A DNA stretch of 42,020 bases. It comes from Salibacterium halotolerans. Its GTDB lineage: Bacteria; Bacillota; Bacilli; Bacillales; Marinococcaceae. Made by a program: the position numbers and the translations under genes. The DNA lies in assembly GCF_900115625.1 (NCBI RefSeq), contig NZ_FOXD01000028.1, positions 1 through 42,020 of the forward strand, written 5' to 3'. The notes beneath the pieces were generated by a model. It saw nothing but the letters and a program-made list of their open reading frames with translations. It ran no database searches and had not been told where the DNA came from. Below are positions 25,015-33,003 of the stretch, in pieces. Position 1 is the stretch's first letter; every line of letters starts with the position of its first letter.

Positions 25015-26310
25015 ATGAATCACAACAAAAGAGCGCAAACTGTCGCTGTTGTAGGATTAGGGAAAATTGGGCTGACGCTGGCAGCGGTTTTTGCTGATAG
25101 TGGGTTTGATGTTATTGGAGCTGATCGTAAGAAGGAAGTCGTGACACTTGTAAATAAAGGATTTTCCCACGTAAAGAATGAACCTGGATTGGATCAGCTG
25201 GTGCAGGAGGTCGTTCAGAATGGCAGACTGCGGGCTGTACAGCATACACCGGAGGCGGTGGTTGAAGCGGATGTGGTGGTCGTCATCGTTCCCGTTGTAG
25301 TTAGTGAAGATAATGAGGTGGATTATTCGTTTATGGATGCTGCGGTGGAAGATATAGGAACAGGACTAACTAAAGGAACGACTGTGATTTTTGAAACGAC
25401 GCTGCCTGCAGGAGATACACGGAATAGGTTTGGCAGGAAGCTTGAAGATATCTCCGGATTAAAAGCCGGCGCTGACTTTTATTTAGCGTACAGCCCGGAA
25501 AGAGTATACTCCAATCGAATGATCCACGACCTGCAGCACTATCCGAAAATAGTAGGAGGCACAAATGGGAAAGGACTGCAGGCTGCCTCGGCTTTTTATA
25601 AACAATCCCTTCATTGTGAAGTGATAGAAGTAGATTCCGCAGAAACAGCGGAATTTTCCAAAACAGCGGAGTGCGTCTACCGGGATGTCAATATCGCACT
25701 TGCCAATGAATTAGCGGTCTATGCCGAGAAAAAAGGAGTAGACATTTCGGAGGCGATTAAAGCAAGCAACAGTCAGCCGTTTTCGCACATTCACACTCCT
25801 GGAATTGGAGTAGGAGGACATTGTATTCCCATTTATCCCTACTTCTTTATAAAAAGAGGGCTGCAGGACGGGTTGACTCCCATGGCGAGAAAAATAAATG
25901 ACAGCATGGCAGCCTATGCTGTTGCTAAAATCGAAGATTACCTGGGAATCCTGGAGCATAAAAATGTTCTGATTTTGGGGCTGTCTTATCGAGGAAATGT
26001 AAAAGAACCGACAAAAACCACGACATTGCTTCTGACAGAAGCACTAAAACAGAGAAAGGCGCGGGTCTACGTAAACGATCCATTGTTTACGGATCAGGAA
26101 ATTTCCACGTATGATATGATCCCGTTATCACTGGAAGATGAAAGAATTTCCCAAATCGATACAATCATCCTTCAAGCTTTTCATCATGAATATCACTTTC
26201 TTTCTTTTGATGACTTTACGAATTGCAAACTGATTTTTGATGGACGAAATGATTTAAATAAGGAAGAAATTATGGCTTTAGGGATTCACTACGAAAGAAT
26301 AGGTTTGTGA
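25015..26310 (+). CDS. Nucleotide-sugar 6-dehydrogenase (WbpA/WecC type)
   Basis: The protein is 431 residues from ATG 25015 (AAGAGGAGGAGAG). Motifs: NAD fold VVGLGKIGLTLAAVFADSGFDV, FETTLPAGDTRN, YSPERVYSNR, KTAECVYRDVNIALANELA and catalytic Cys in GIGVGGHCIPIYPYF, then GLSYRGNVKEPTKT. It oxidises C6 of a UDP-sugar to the uronic acid with two NAD+. The GVGGHCIP-x-PYF form fits UDP-HexNAc dehydrogenases (UDP-GlcNAc or UDP-ManNAc) rather than the UDP-glucose enzyme. In the Wbp-type scheme this is step 1 on UDP-GlcNAc. It is followed 25 bp later by the aminotransferase, evidently co-transcribed. Confidence 0.88.
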   Translation: MNHNKRAQTVAVVGLGKIGLTLAAVFADSGFDVIGADRKKEVVTLVNKGFSHVKNEPGLDQLVQEVVQNGRLRAVQHTPEAVVEADVVVVIVPVVVSEDNEVDYSFMDAAVEDIGTGLTKGTTVIFETTLPAGDTRNRFGRKLEDISGLKAGADFYLAYSPERVYSNRMIHDLQHYPKIVGGTNGKGLQAASAFYKQSLHCEVIEVDSAETAEFSKTAECVYRDVNIALANELAVYAEKKGVDISEAIKASNSQPFSHIHTPGIGVGGHCIPIYPYFFIKRGLQDGLTPMARKINDSMAAYAVAKIEDYLGILEHKNVLILGLSYRGNVKEPTKTTTLLLTEALKQRKARVYVNDPLFTDQEISTYDMIPLSLEDERISQIDTIILQAFHHEYHFLSFDDFTNCKLIFDGRNDLNKEEIMALGIHYERIGL

Positions 26311-26335
26311 CAAGGGGACAGGGAGGTGAAAGATA

Positions 26336-27457
26336 GTGAACCGCACAGAGTTTATCCCCATGGTGGATCTTCAGAAAGAAATTGATTTGTTGAAAGCCCC
26401 GCTGTTAAAAGAAATGAAAACCGTCCTGAAAAGCGGAGAATATGTGCTGGGAGCGAAAGGAAAGGAACTAGAAAACCAAATCGCTGCCTATACCGGCACA
26501 GCTCATGCTGTTGGGGTGGCAAACGGAACCGATGCGTTGTATTTATCATTAAAAGCGTTGAATATCGGACCCGGTGATGAGGTCATCACGACCCCGTTCA
26601 CTTTTTTTGCAACTGCAGAAGCGATTGCCCTAACCGGTGCTGTACCGGTTTTTGCAGATATTAAGGAACAAACGTATACCATCGACCCAGAGAAAATAAA
26701 AGAAGCGGTGACCACAAAAACCAAAGCAGTGATCGTCGTGCATCTATTCGGAAAGGCAGCGGACATGGAAGACATTCTGGAGCTGGCGGAAAAATACAAC
26801 ATGAAAGTGATTGAAGATGCATGCCAGGCGGTAGGAACGAAGATAAAAGATAAAAAAGCGGGGGGCATTGGGAATATCGGATGCTTCTCTTTTTTCCCGT
26901 CTAAAAACCTTGGTGCCTTTGGAGATGGGGGAATGATTGTTACCAATGAACAGAATATTTGTGACAACGTTCGTGAACTCCGAAATCACGGCAGTCAAAT
27001 GAGGTATCAGCATTCTTCCATAGGTGTAAACAGCAGACTGGATGAAATGCAGGCAGCAGGATTACTGGTGAAGCTTAAATACCTGGATCTGTTTCTGCAT
27101 AAAAGAAAGGAAATTGCCAAGCGGTATACCGAACAGTTAAACCGATACGTCAAGACTCCGGAAACGAGGGAGCAGGAGGGACGGACGTACCATCAGTATT
27201 GTATAGAAACAGCGCAGCGGGATGAATTAGCTGCCCATTTGAAGAAGAGCGGCATCGCATCTGCTGTCTATTATCCGGTCCCTCTTCATCTGCAGGAGGC
27301 TTTCCATTATTTGGGGCACCAAAAAGGAAGTTTTCCTGTCTCCGAAAAAACGGCAGAACGGATTCTGGCTCTCCCTATTTATCCAGAGCTTTCTATTAAG
27401 AAACAAAACTATATCATTTCAAATGTGATCCGATTTTTTGACCAGCAGAAAGATTAA
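26336..27457 (+). CDS. DegT/DnrJ/EryC1 sugar aminotransferase (WbpE-like)
   Basis: The protein is 373 residues, GTG start at 26336 with GGGAGGTG. It is a PLP enzyme that aminates keto sugars: NGTDALYLSLKALNIGPGDEVITTPFTFFATAEAI, EDACQAVGTK and the PLP-lysine in FPSKNLGAFGDGG are all present, as is the R-x-H-G segment (ELRNHGS). In the Wbp scheme it converts UDP-3-keto-GlcNAcA to the 3-amino form using glutamate. It is in one operon with the dehydrogenase. Its stop overlaps by 4 bp the stop of the convergent GT2 gene. Confidence 0.9.
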   Translation: MNRTEFIPMVDLQKEIDLLKAPLLKEMKTVLKSGEYVLGAKGKELENQIAAYTGTAHAVGVANGTDALYLSLKALNIGPGDEVITTPFTFFATAEAIALTGAVPVFADIKEQTYTIDPEKIKEAVTTKTKAVIVVHLFGKAADMEDILELAEKYNMKVIEDACQAVGTKIKDKKAGGIGNIGCFSFFPSKNLGAFGDGGMIVTNEQNICDNVRELRNHGSQMRYQHSSIGVNSRLDEMQAAGLLVKLKYLDLFLHKRKEIAKRYTEQLNRYVKTPETREQEGRTYHQYCIETAQRDELAAHLKKSGIASAVYYPVPLHLQEAFHYLGHQKGSFPVSEKTAERILALPIYPELSIKKQNYIISNVIRFFDQQKD

Positions 27458-28734
27458 TCAGTGCCTAACCACGATTTATAAAAGTCATTCCATTTGGAAT
27501 GATTTTTTTTTGTAATACTTTCTTTGTGCTCACGAACGTTGTATACGGTGAAATCTTGAAAAAACAAAGGAGCTTCTCTGAAAAGGTTCATTAAAACACT
27601 GACGTCCTCGTACAGCCTTCCATGTTCAAAGGGGACCACCGGAAACCCTCCGATTTGTTTCAGCGTAGATGTCCGGTAGATCCGGGGGCCAAGTGGAAAG
27701 CGGTAGGATAATAGATCATTTTTCGCACGCACAGGCCTTCCTTTAGAGAGGCCTTTATATAAAACACCACCGTCAGCTGTCTGCTTCCACCGCCGGAGGT
27801 TTCCATATAAAACACATGCTGGCTCCGGCAGGTCCTGAAGATAATGTTTCACCATGGATACCGCATCCGGATCGAGCCAGTCATCTGCATCCAGTTCCAT
27901 CACAAATTCGGTGGAAACGCGGGGGAGGACGTCATTTAGAGCCTTGGCTTTTCCGCCGTTTTCTTTTGCAATGAATGTTACCCGGGGGTGATTTTTCCAT
28001 TCAGAAAGCCGGCTGCGGGAATCGTCTGTGGAGCCGTCATCAATAATAAAAACGGATTCCGGCTGGACGTTCTGTAAAATGCAGGACAGCAATGCTGTTT
28101 CCACATAGGAGCCCATATTATAATTGGCTATAAAAATCGAAAGAGAAGGGGTCTTTGATTTCATGGAAGTAGTTTCATATTTCGTTAAAAAATGAATCTT
28201 TTCCCTTTCACTTTTGGAAGTGTTTTTATTTATTTTTTTCAACCCATCCAGCTGCCCCGCTGTTAGGTGGTGATTTTCTAACGCGCTGAGCCAGGCAGGC
28301 AGCAGCGCTTCTCGAAAAGGGAGCTGGCGGATGGACGGAAAAGGGTTTTGATTCCCAATACTCGTTCTTATCAGGAACGGCTTCTCAATCACTGCTCTTC
28401 CTATGCGCTGTGGAACGGTCATTACTGATTTATAAGGATCAAGGTTTACATAGGACGGCTGAAAGGAGGAAGAGATATAGTCATCGTCATGTAAGAACAA
28501 AATATAGGACGTCTTAATAGAGGACAAAATCCGGTTCAAAGCGCTTCCCGGGTCGTGCTCCGGAATAAAGGAAACATCGAAACTGCGACGTTTTGCTTCG
28601 TTTCCAATTTGTTTGGCCGGATCCAGGACCATAACCATATTTATACGATGGTGTATCTTTTCAAGGGAGCAGAGCGCCTGTTGTAATGTCTTTCTATTCG
28701 AATATCCGAACAGTAAAGCGGTTATATCGTTCAC
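27454..28734 (-). CDS. Two-domain family 2 glycosyltransferase (CgeD-like size)
   Basis: The protein is 426 residues from GTG 28734 (GGAGGGTTAC). Residues about 195-400 are a normal GT2 GT-A domain: LSIFIANYNMGSYVETALLSC, FIIDDGSTDDS, ENGGKAKALN, ELDADDWLDP (DxD) and later FEHGRLYEDV. Residues about 1-110 look like a second, reduced GT2 domain: ALLFGYSNRKTLQQALCSL and FLHDDDYI keep the strand and acidic triplet, with no complete donor site. The length equals that of B. subtilis CgeD, a crust glycosyltransferase, but I cannot confirm orthology. It is probably a mother-cell gene. Confidence 0.82.
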   Translation of the reverse strand: MNDITALLFGYSNRKTLQQALCSLEKIHHRINMVMVLDPAKQIGNEAKRRSFDVSFIPEHDPGSALNRILSSIKTSYILFLHDDDYISSSFQPSYVNLDPYKSVMTVPQRIGRAVIEKPFLIRTSIGNQNPFPSIRQLPFREALLPAWLSALENHHLTAGQLDGLKKINKNTSKSEREKIHFLTKYETTSMKSKTPSLSIFIANYNMGSYVETALLSCILQNVQPESVFIIDDGSTDDSRSRLSEWKNHPRVTFIAKENGGKAKALNDVLPRVSTEFVMELDADDWLDPDAVSMVKHYLQDLPEPACVLYGNLRRWKQTADGGVLYKGLSKGRPVRAKNDLLSYRFPLGPRIYRTSTLKQIGGFPVVPFEHGRLYEDVSVLMNLFREAPLFFQDFTVYNVREHKESITKKNHSKWNDFYKSWLGTD

Positions 28735-28775
28735 TTCGTAACCCTCCTGTTTTTTCTGTGGGGCGGGGAATATTT

Positions 28776-28805
28776 ATACCTATGATAGAAAGAGCCGGAG
28801 GGTTC
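28776..28805 (-). promoter_or_regulatory. Possible sigma-K promoter of the GT2 gene
   Basis: On the minus strand GAAC (28805-28802), a 17-bp spacer and CATAGGTAT (28784-28776) resemble sigma-K, with mismatches at the end of the -10 box. Confidence 0.4.
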
Positions 28806-28869
28806 ATGAATATATTGTTGTGTTTCTTATAGTATCAGAAAGTGCATAATGTCAGCGTTTCCTGGATCC

Positions 28870-28910
28870 AGCTCCAGCGTCCGGCTGCCCGGGGCGCTGG
28901 AGCTTTTTTT
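28870..28910 (+). terminator. Orphan rightward terminator
   Basis: AGCTCCAGCG (28870-28879) pairs with CGCTGGAGCT (28895-28904), followed by a run of T on the plus strand. No plus-strand gene ends nearby; the 130 bp before it lie between the start of the GT2 gene and this hairpin. It may end a small RNA or be a leftover of a lost gene. Confidence 0.65.
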
Positions 28911-28938
28911 AATAGAGGACAACTGTGGAAACTTTTTG

Positions 28939-28975
28939 AAATAGGCAGAAGAGTTAGTAGTCTCCCTATACAATA
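28939..28975 (+). promoter_or_regulatory. Late mother-cell promoter block, copy B
   Basis: This block differs from 16539-16575 (reverse strand) at one base in 37 and includes ATAGGC (GerE-like core), GTTAGTAGTCTCCC and the sigma-K-like -10 TATACAATA. It lies 49 bp before the DUF2642-like gene, with a similar leader and GGAGG site as at the CotW-like gene. Confidence 0.65.
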
Positions 28976-29024
28976 CCCCTTATCCCTGCATCTAATATAT
29001 TGAAAAGAAGAAAGGAGGATTAAT

Positions 29025-29336
29025 ATGGCTAGAGTGAACGCCTCGGCATCCGCAAATATAGAACAGCTGGTTAACCAGTTGTCGAATGTAAGTGCGAATA
29101 TCGGAGGGGGAACGTCATCTAACAATGACACCACCACATGCTCCCCTAATACCCCTGATACACTGCGGGAAGTTTTATGTTCCTTGGTAGGGGAACAGAT
29201 TGAGGTGACCACCCCGTTTGGTGTAGTGGACGGTACGCTCTTATCCGTCCAAAGCGACTATATTGTGCTGGTGGATGACACAGGGGCTCAAGTCCTTGTC
29301 CGTTATGAAAATATCGAGACAGTAAACGAACTGTAA
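29025..29336 (+). CDS. DUF2642-like spore coat protein 1
   Basis: The protein is 103 residues (AAAGGAGG site). The first 45 residues are polar and Asn/Ser/Gly/Thr-rich with one Cys. Residues about 48-103 form a small beta-barrel domain of the DUF2642 type: LREVLCSLVGEQIEVTTPFGVVDGTLLSVQSDYIVLVDD, then VLVRYENIETV. Such domains occur in Bacillus coat-associated proteins such as YuzF-type proteins. It shares its promoter block with the CotW-like gene and is translated just upstream of a second protein of the same fold, so a structural crust role is likely. Confidence 0.72.
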   Translation: MARVNASASANIEQLVNQLSNVSANIGGGTSSNNDTTTCSPNTPDTLREVLCSLVGEQIEVTTPFGVVDGTLLSVQSDYIVLVDDTGAQVLVRYENIETVNEL

Positions 29337-29350
29337 AGGAGGGTTTCACA

Positions 29351-29563
29351 TTGTTTGAGAACACGTTTGCTGCAGAATTAGCGACGCGGCTTGGTTCAAG
29401 AATTGAAGTAGCGACAAGCGAGAATCTGGTCGAAGGCTTACTGATCAGCGTTAACAGTAATTTAATCACCATTGACACGACCAACGGATATGGATCAGGA
29501 AACAGGTTGTATATCTCTATTGACAGCATCAACTACGTTCGTTTTCCAGCCACAGCAGCATAG
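29351..29563 (+). CDS. DUF2642-like spore coat protein 2
   Basis: The protein is 70 residues, TTG start with AAAGGAGGG 7 bp upstream. It is essentially only the beta-barrel domain: LATRLGSRIEVATSENLVEGLLISVNSNLITIDTT followed by a Gly/Ser/Asn loop and LYISIDSINYVRF. It lies 14 bp after the first DUF2642-like gene in one operon, and the two may assemble together. Confidence 0.72.
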   Translation: MFENTFAAELATRLGSRIEVATSENLVEGLLISVNSNLITIDTTNGYGSGNRLYISIDSINYVRFPATAA

Positions 29564-29632
29564 TTAATGCCTGTTAATCTCATCGTGGACACAGAAAAGC
29601 TCCCATGGAGACACTCTTAATATAAAGGATGG

Positions 29633-29677
29633 GACCTTAAAACCTGCTTAAAGAAGCAGGTTTTAAGGTCTTTTTTT
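29633..29677 (+). terminator. Strong intrinsic terminator
   Basis: GACCTTAAAACCTGCTT (29633-29649) pairs perfectly over 17 bp with 29654-29670 around AAAG, then seven T. It ends the DUF2642-like operon. Confidence 0.92.
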
Positions 29678-29759
29678 ATAGTATCCGAACGTATAAAAAT
29701 CCGTGTATTCAACATCCAGCTGCAGGCGTTCTGTGCTTATATTACTTAAAAAAGGGGCT

Positions 29760-29960
29760 GTATCAAAAGCCATTAAACTTTAAAGCATCCGCTGCAGGCG
29801 GACGCTTGCACTCCAGAGCACAAGGGCGACATCGGCTCGCCGGGGGCTCACCGTGTCTTCTTTGCCGCGGGCAGCGCCTCAGCTACATCAAACGGTAAAG
29901 CCGCCGTTTGATGGGATCTTCGGCTGCTGCTTCGACGAACAGGATGTTCTAGTGCCGGCG
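29760..29960. repeat. GC-rich intergenic repeat-like sequence
   Basis: No gene with an RBS is present. Segments such as CCGCTGCAGGCGGACGC, GCCGCGGGCAGCGCCTCAGC and a pair of inverted TCAAACGG / CCGTTTGA stretches resemble the GC-rich palindromic repeats found scattered between genes of many Bacillaceae. This is recognised by general likeness only. Confidence 0.4.
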
Positions 29961-30058
29961 TTGGTCACAGGACGTGACCGTTTTTAGCCGGCGAACTGCT
30001 AAAATGGCGTCGCCGCCTTCCGCTTCTGCCTTGGGCGAATATTCTATATTACAGAAAA

Positions 30059-30084
30059 GGAGCTGCACCTTTTGATACAGCTCC
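30059..30084 (-). terminator. Intrinsic terminator of the Gfo/Idh gene
   Basis: On the minus strand GGAGCTG pairs with CAGCTCC around a 12-nt loop, followed by TTTTCTG, directly after the stop codon. Confidence 0.7.
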
Positions 30085-31038
30085 TCAGGAGTTACGATTC
30101 CCTTTTTGTTTTTTAATCGCCTCGCTGATTTCACTGGAAATCGTGAGCGATTTAATGCCGTCTGTCCCACTTACCAACGGTTGTGTGTTGTTCTTGATAC
30201 AAGAGATAAATTCTTTCAGTTGAAAGGTCAACGGCTGATAGAAGGGGGGGATTTGTATCGTCCTTGTTACGGTACTTGGGAAATCTTTTGTTTTTGGTTT
30301 ATCGGTACGTGTAATGTTAATTTCATTTCGCAGAAGATCAGCTGTAAAGTAAGCCTTTTCTGTTAAAACCTGAACCGTACGTATCATTTTGTTGGATTGC
30401 AGGCTTGCTGTGACCTGCGCCACCACGCCCTGTTTAAACTCAGCAATTACAATAGCATGTTTTGGGGACGTTTCCATTAACTGTCCCACTGTATAAAATT
30501 CTTTTAATTCATCTTCCATTAGTTCATTAATGATATAAAGATCATGAATCATTAAATCGTGGACCACATCAATGTCTTTGAATTTTGAATGATACGGGGA
30601 CATACGGTGCGTATCGACAGCGATTACGTTCTGATCCTGTATTTCTTTTTTTAATGTCTGAATGACCGGGTTAAATAATTCGATATGTCCCACCTGCAGG
30701 ATGAGATCTTGTTCCCCGGCTTTTTTAACTAACGTTTGGGCCTCCTGGATCGTGGAAGTGATTGGTTTTTCCATCAACATGTGCACCTTGTTTTCAATAC
30801 AGCGCAGACCGACGTCGTAATGAAACGGGGTCGGCACTGTAATACTAACGGCATCTACTTCCTCTAATAACTCCTCCAGTGAATAGAAGGGGGGGACATT
30901 ATAGTTTTGGGCCATCTGTTGGTTTCTTTTTTCATTTGCATCATAAATTCCAGCCAGACGGCAGGAATCAGATAAAGACTTGTACGTTCGAATGTGATTC
31001 TCGCCCATGTTTCCGGCTCCTACAACTCCGACCTTCAT
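30085..31038 (-). CDS. Gfo/Idh/MocA-family sugar-nucleotide dehydrogenase (WbpB-like)
   Basis: The protein is 317 residues from ATG 31038 (AAGGAGG upstream; the frame to 31071 lacks an RBS). Rossmann start VGVVGAGNMGENHIRTYKSL, then SITVPTPFHYDVGLRCIENKVHMLMEKPIT (the EKP motif with catalytic Lys), GHIELFNP, and DLMIHDLYII near 165. The GHIE-x-FNP and D-x-MIHD combination is typical of UDP-GlcNAc(A) 3-dehydrogenases that feed a DegT aminotransferase. It supplies the 3-keto intermediate in a Wbp-type route. Upstream on the minus strand, CATACTATA fits a sigma-K -10 box without a clear -35. Confidence 0.85.
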   Translation of the reverse strand: MKVGVVGAGNMGENHIRTYKSLSDSCRLAGIYDANEKRNQQMAQNYNVPPFYSLEELLEEVDAVSITVPTPFHYDVGLRCIENKVHMLMEKPITSTIQEAQTLVKKAGEQDLILQVGHIELFNPVIQTLKKEIQDQNVIAVDTHRMSPYHSKFKDIDVVHDLMIHDLYIINELMEDELKEFYTVGQLMETSPKHAIVIAEFKQGVVAQVTASLQSNKMIRTVQVLTEKAYFTADLLRNEINITRTDKPKTKDFPSTVTRTIQIPPFYQPLTFQLKEFISCIKNNTQPLVSGTDGIKSLTISSEISEAIKKQKGNRNS

Positions 31039-31169
31039 GATGAACCCGGCCTCCTTTTTCAAGTAGTACATGTAATCGAACTACGTTATAGTATGACCAC
31101 GCTCAGCCGGAGAAACGGCGGGATCAGGAAACAAACGCAGGCCTACCAGGTCATAATAGATTACAGACT

Positions 31170-31355
31170 ATGAAAGTATTGAAAAAGGATGGAGGTAACG
31201 TAAGCACAGGACAGGAGATCACGATCAACACAGCCTTTGTAAAAAAGGTAATGTCAAGCAGAAAAAGCGGAAACAGCTATGTGCCGGAGGGGTCGGTGAA
31301 CGTCGTGAGTCGGCAAGGGACGGATACCAGATTGTTTTTTAGGGAACTGGGCTGA
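31170..31355 (+). CDS. Doubtful small protein
   Basis: The frame encodes 61 residues (MKVLKKDGGNVSTGQEIT...) rich in Ser, Val, Lys and Arg, with no recognised motif and no clear ribosome-binding site before ATG 31170. Codon use does not exclude coding. It could be a remnant or a small coat-like protein; I treat it as uncertain. Confidence 0.25.
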   Translation: MKVLKKDGGNVSTGQEITINTAFVKKVMSSRKSGNSYVPEGSVNVVSRQGTDTRLFFRELG

Positions 31356-31856
31356 GGAGTATCCATTTCTTTAGAGGCTGGAACACACACAAGCATGGGT
31401 GGAGAAAAATATGACATGACAGCATTATTAAAATAGGTCAACTGTTAAATACAAAAAGCTGCCCCGTGCTATTTTGGAATACTGCGAAGTAAAGGGGAAC
31501 TCAATTGGTGAACTGGATGACCAATACTTTTGCAAATCTACACTTGACTAGGTAAGTTGTCTGGAATGATAGTGATAGTTTCTTCTTTGTTTTTTATTCT
31601 CTTAAGTTGTCACTTTTATCGCTATTTTGCACATTTTTTGGGCCATATTTTGCACTATATAATAAATTATAAAGCCTAATTCCCTTTCTTTTGAACAAGG
31701 AATTAGGCTTGTGATTTTTATACAATCGCGCCCGTTTGTGTAAGATTCAACAGCTGAATTCAGTAAAGAACTTTATTCCATAGCAAGAGAAATTTTTCTT
31801 TCCCTTCCTAACGTACATACGCTGCACAAAAATGCTGCCGCCATAAATTCAACGCT
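31356..31856. other. Intergenic region at the boundary of the low-GC segment
   Basis: No intact gene is seen. One frame at about 31455-31550 reads KLPRAILEYCEVKGNSIGELDDQ and then stops, apparently a gene remnant. A hairpin AAGCCTAATTCC (31672-31683) / GGAATTAGGCTT (31699-31710) could terminate transcription. AATCGCGCCCG near 31724 recurs near 36467. Confidence 0.4.
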
Positions 31857-32747
31857 TCAATCCAAGTAGATGTTTTGGACATGATTGATCTGTTGAAGCA
31901 ATTCATCTTGCAGGTAATCTGGAGAAATGATTTCAACTTTTTCTCCATAGCTTAAAATGACTGATACCGCATACTCCCTTGAATAAAAAATAGTTTGTAC
32001 ATCAATAAAAGCTCCGTGGTTTGTAAACTTCCCCGGAAACTGTTCAAACACACGTGGACATGCAGTCAAATCAAAACGGAGGTGTACATCTATGCCTCTT
32101 TCCTGTTTCGGCCGCTTATATTCAGATCTTCGATGAAAATGCTCTTCCAACACGTTGAGATTATCGATCCTTGAAACTCGAAAAAGGCGCTTATCTTTTC
32201 TTGATAAGCAATAACCATTCATATACCAACTGCCTTGTTCCCATAAAAGATTTAGAGGTTCTACTTTCCTTTCTGACACCTGACCGGAAGCATCCGTATA
32301 GGTAAACACTACTTTGTTTAATTGATCAATTGCCTCCAGCAAAGGAAGAATAATAGCTTTCTGTTCATCTGAAGCGCTGATATCAAAAGTAATTTTATCC
32401 TGGCGCTCTGAATTTAACAAAGCGGGCTGTAATGTGCTTAGCTTATTGAGTAACGCCGTATATTTAGCCCCACCGACAGCTCCCTCAACACCTTTGAGTA
32501 AATGATAGATCATCGAAAAATCCTCAATTGTAAAGTGCTGTTTTGTTAAAAAGTACCCACTCAAAAGCTCAAAACCGCCATCCGTTCCGGAGAATGATGC
32601 AACAGGGATACCGGATTGGCTAATCAAGTCAATATCACGGTAAATGGTCCGAACAGAGACTTCGTATCTGGAAGCTAGCTCAGTCGCTGTCACTCTTTTT
32701 TTCGTTAACAAGGTCATCGTAATACCTAGCAGACGATCGAGCCTCAT
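31857..32747 (-). CDS. HTH-WYL transcriptional regulator 1
   Basis: The protein is 296 residues, YafY/YobV type. N-terminal DeoR-like HTH: LLTKKRVTATELASRYEVSVRTIYRDIDLISQSGIPV (residues about 13-49), with GTDGGFELL. A WYL ligand-sensing domain covers about 140-215 (KVEPLNLLWEQGSWYMNGYCLSRKDKRLFRVSRI), then a C-terminal WCX region. It probably regulates the epoxide hydrolase gene on the same strand or itself; the target is not shown. Confidence 0.88.
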   Translation of the reverse strand: MRLDRLLGITMTLLTKKRVTATELASRYEVSVRTIYRDIDLISQSGIPVASFSGTDGGFELLSGYFLTKQHFTIEDFSMIYHLLKGVEGAVGGAKYTALLNKLSTLQPALLNSERQDKITFDISASDEQKAIILPLLEAIDQLNKVVFTYTDASGQVSERKVEPLNLLWEQGSWYMNGYCLSRKDKRLFRVSRIDNLNVLEEHFHRRSEYKRPKQERGIDVHLRFDLTACPRVFEQFPGKFTNHGAFIDVQTIFYSREYAVSVILSYGEKVEIISPDYLQDELLQQINHVQNIYLD

Positions 32748-33003
32748 TTTTCACACCTCACGGCAATAAACTTTTCTAACTACCTTGGTTCGTAGATAAA
32801 ACCATTAATAAAAGATTTTTTTCTGCTTGGAGACACTATCAACAACTATATTCTTTAATATTGAATAATGGCCCCTCCCAGTTTCTTAAGTGTGGTTCCC
32901 GCAGGGAGGGACGCACCTTTTATTTAGTATCAAAGTGGAGTTTTTAGATTAAACATACAGTAAAAACATTGGCTATAAAGAAATTGCTTCCAGCAAAGGC
33001 AGG

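Noticed and set aside
25015-26310. Assignment of the dehydrogenase as a UDP-glucose 6-dehydrogenase (TuaD/Ugd).
   Set aside because: The GVGGHCIP-x-PYF active-site context and the adjacent DegT gene fit a UDP-HexNAc enzyme better, although the C5-epimerase-like gene keeps a UDP-GlcA route thinkable.
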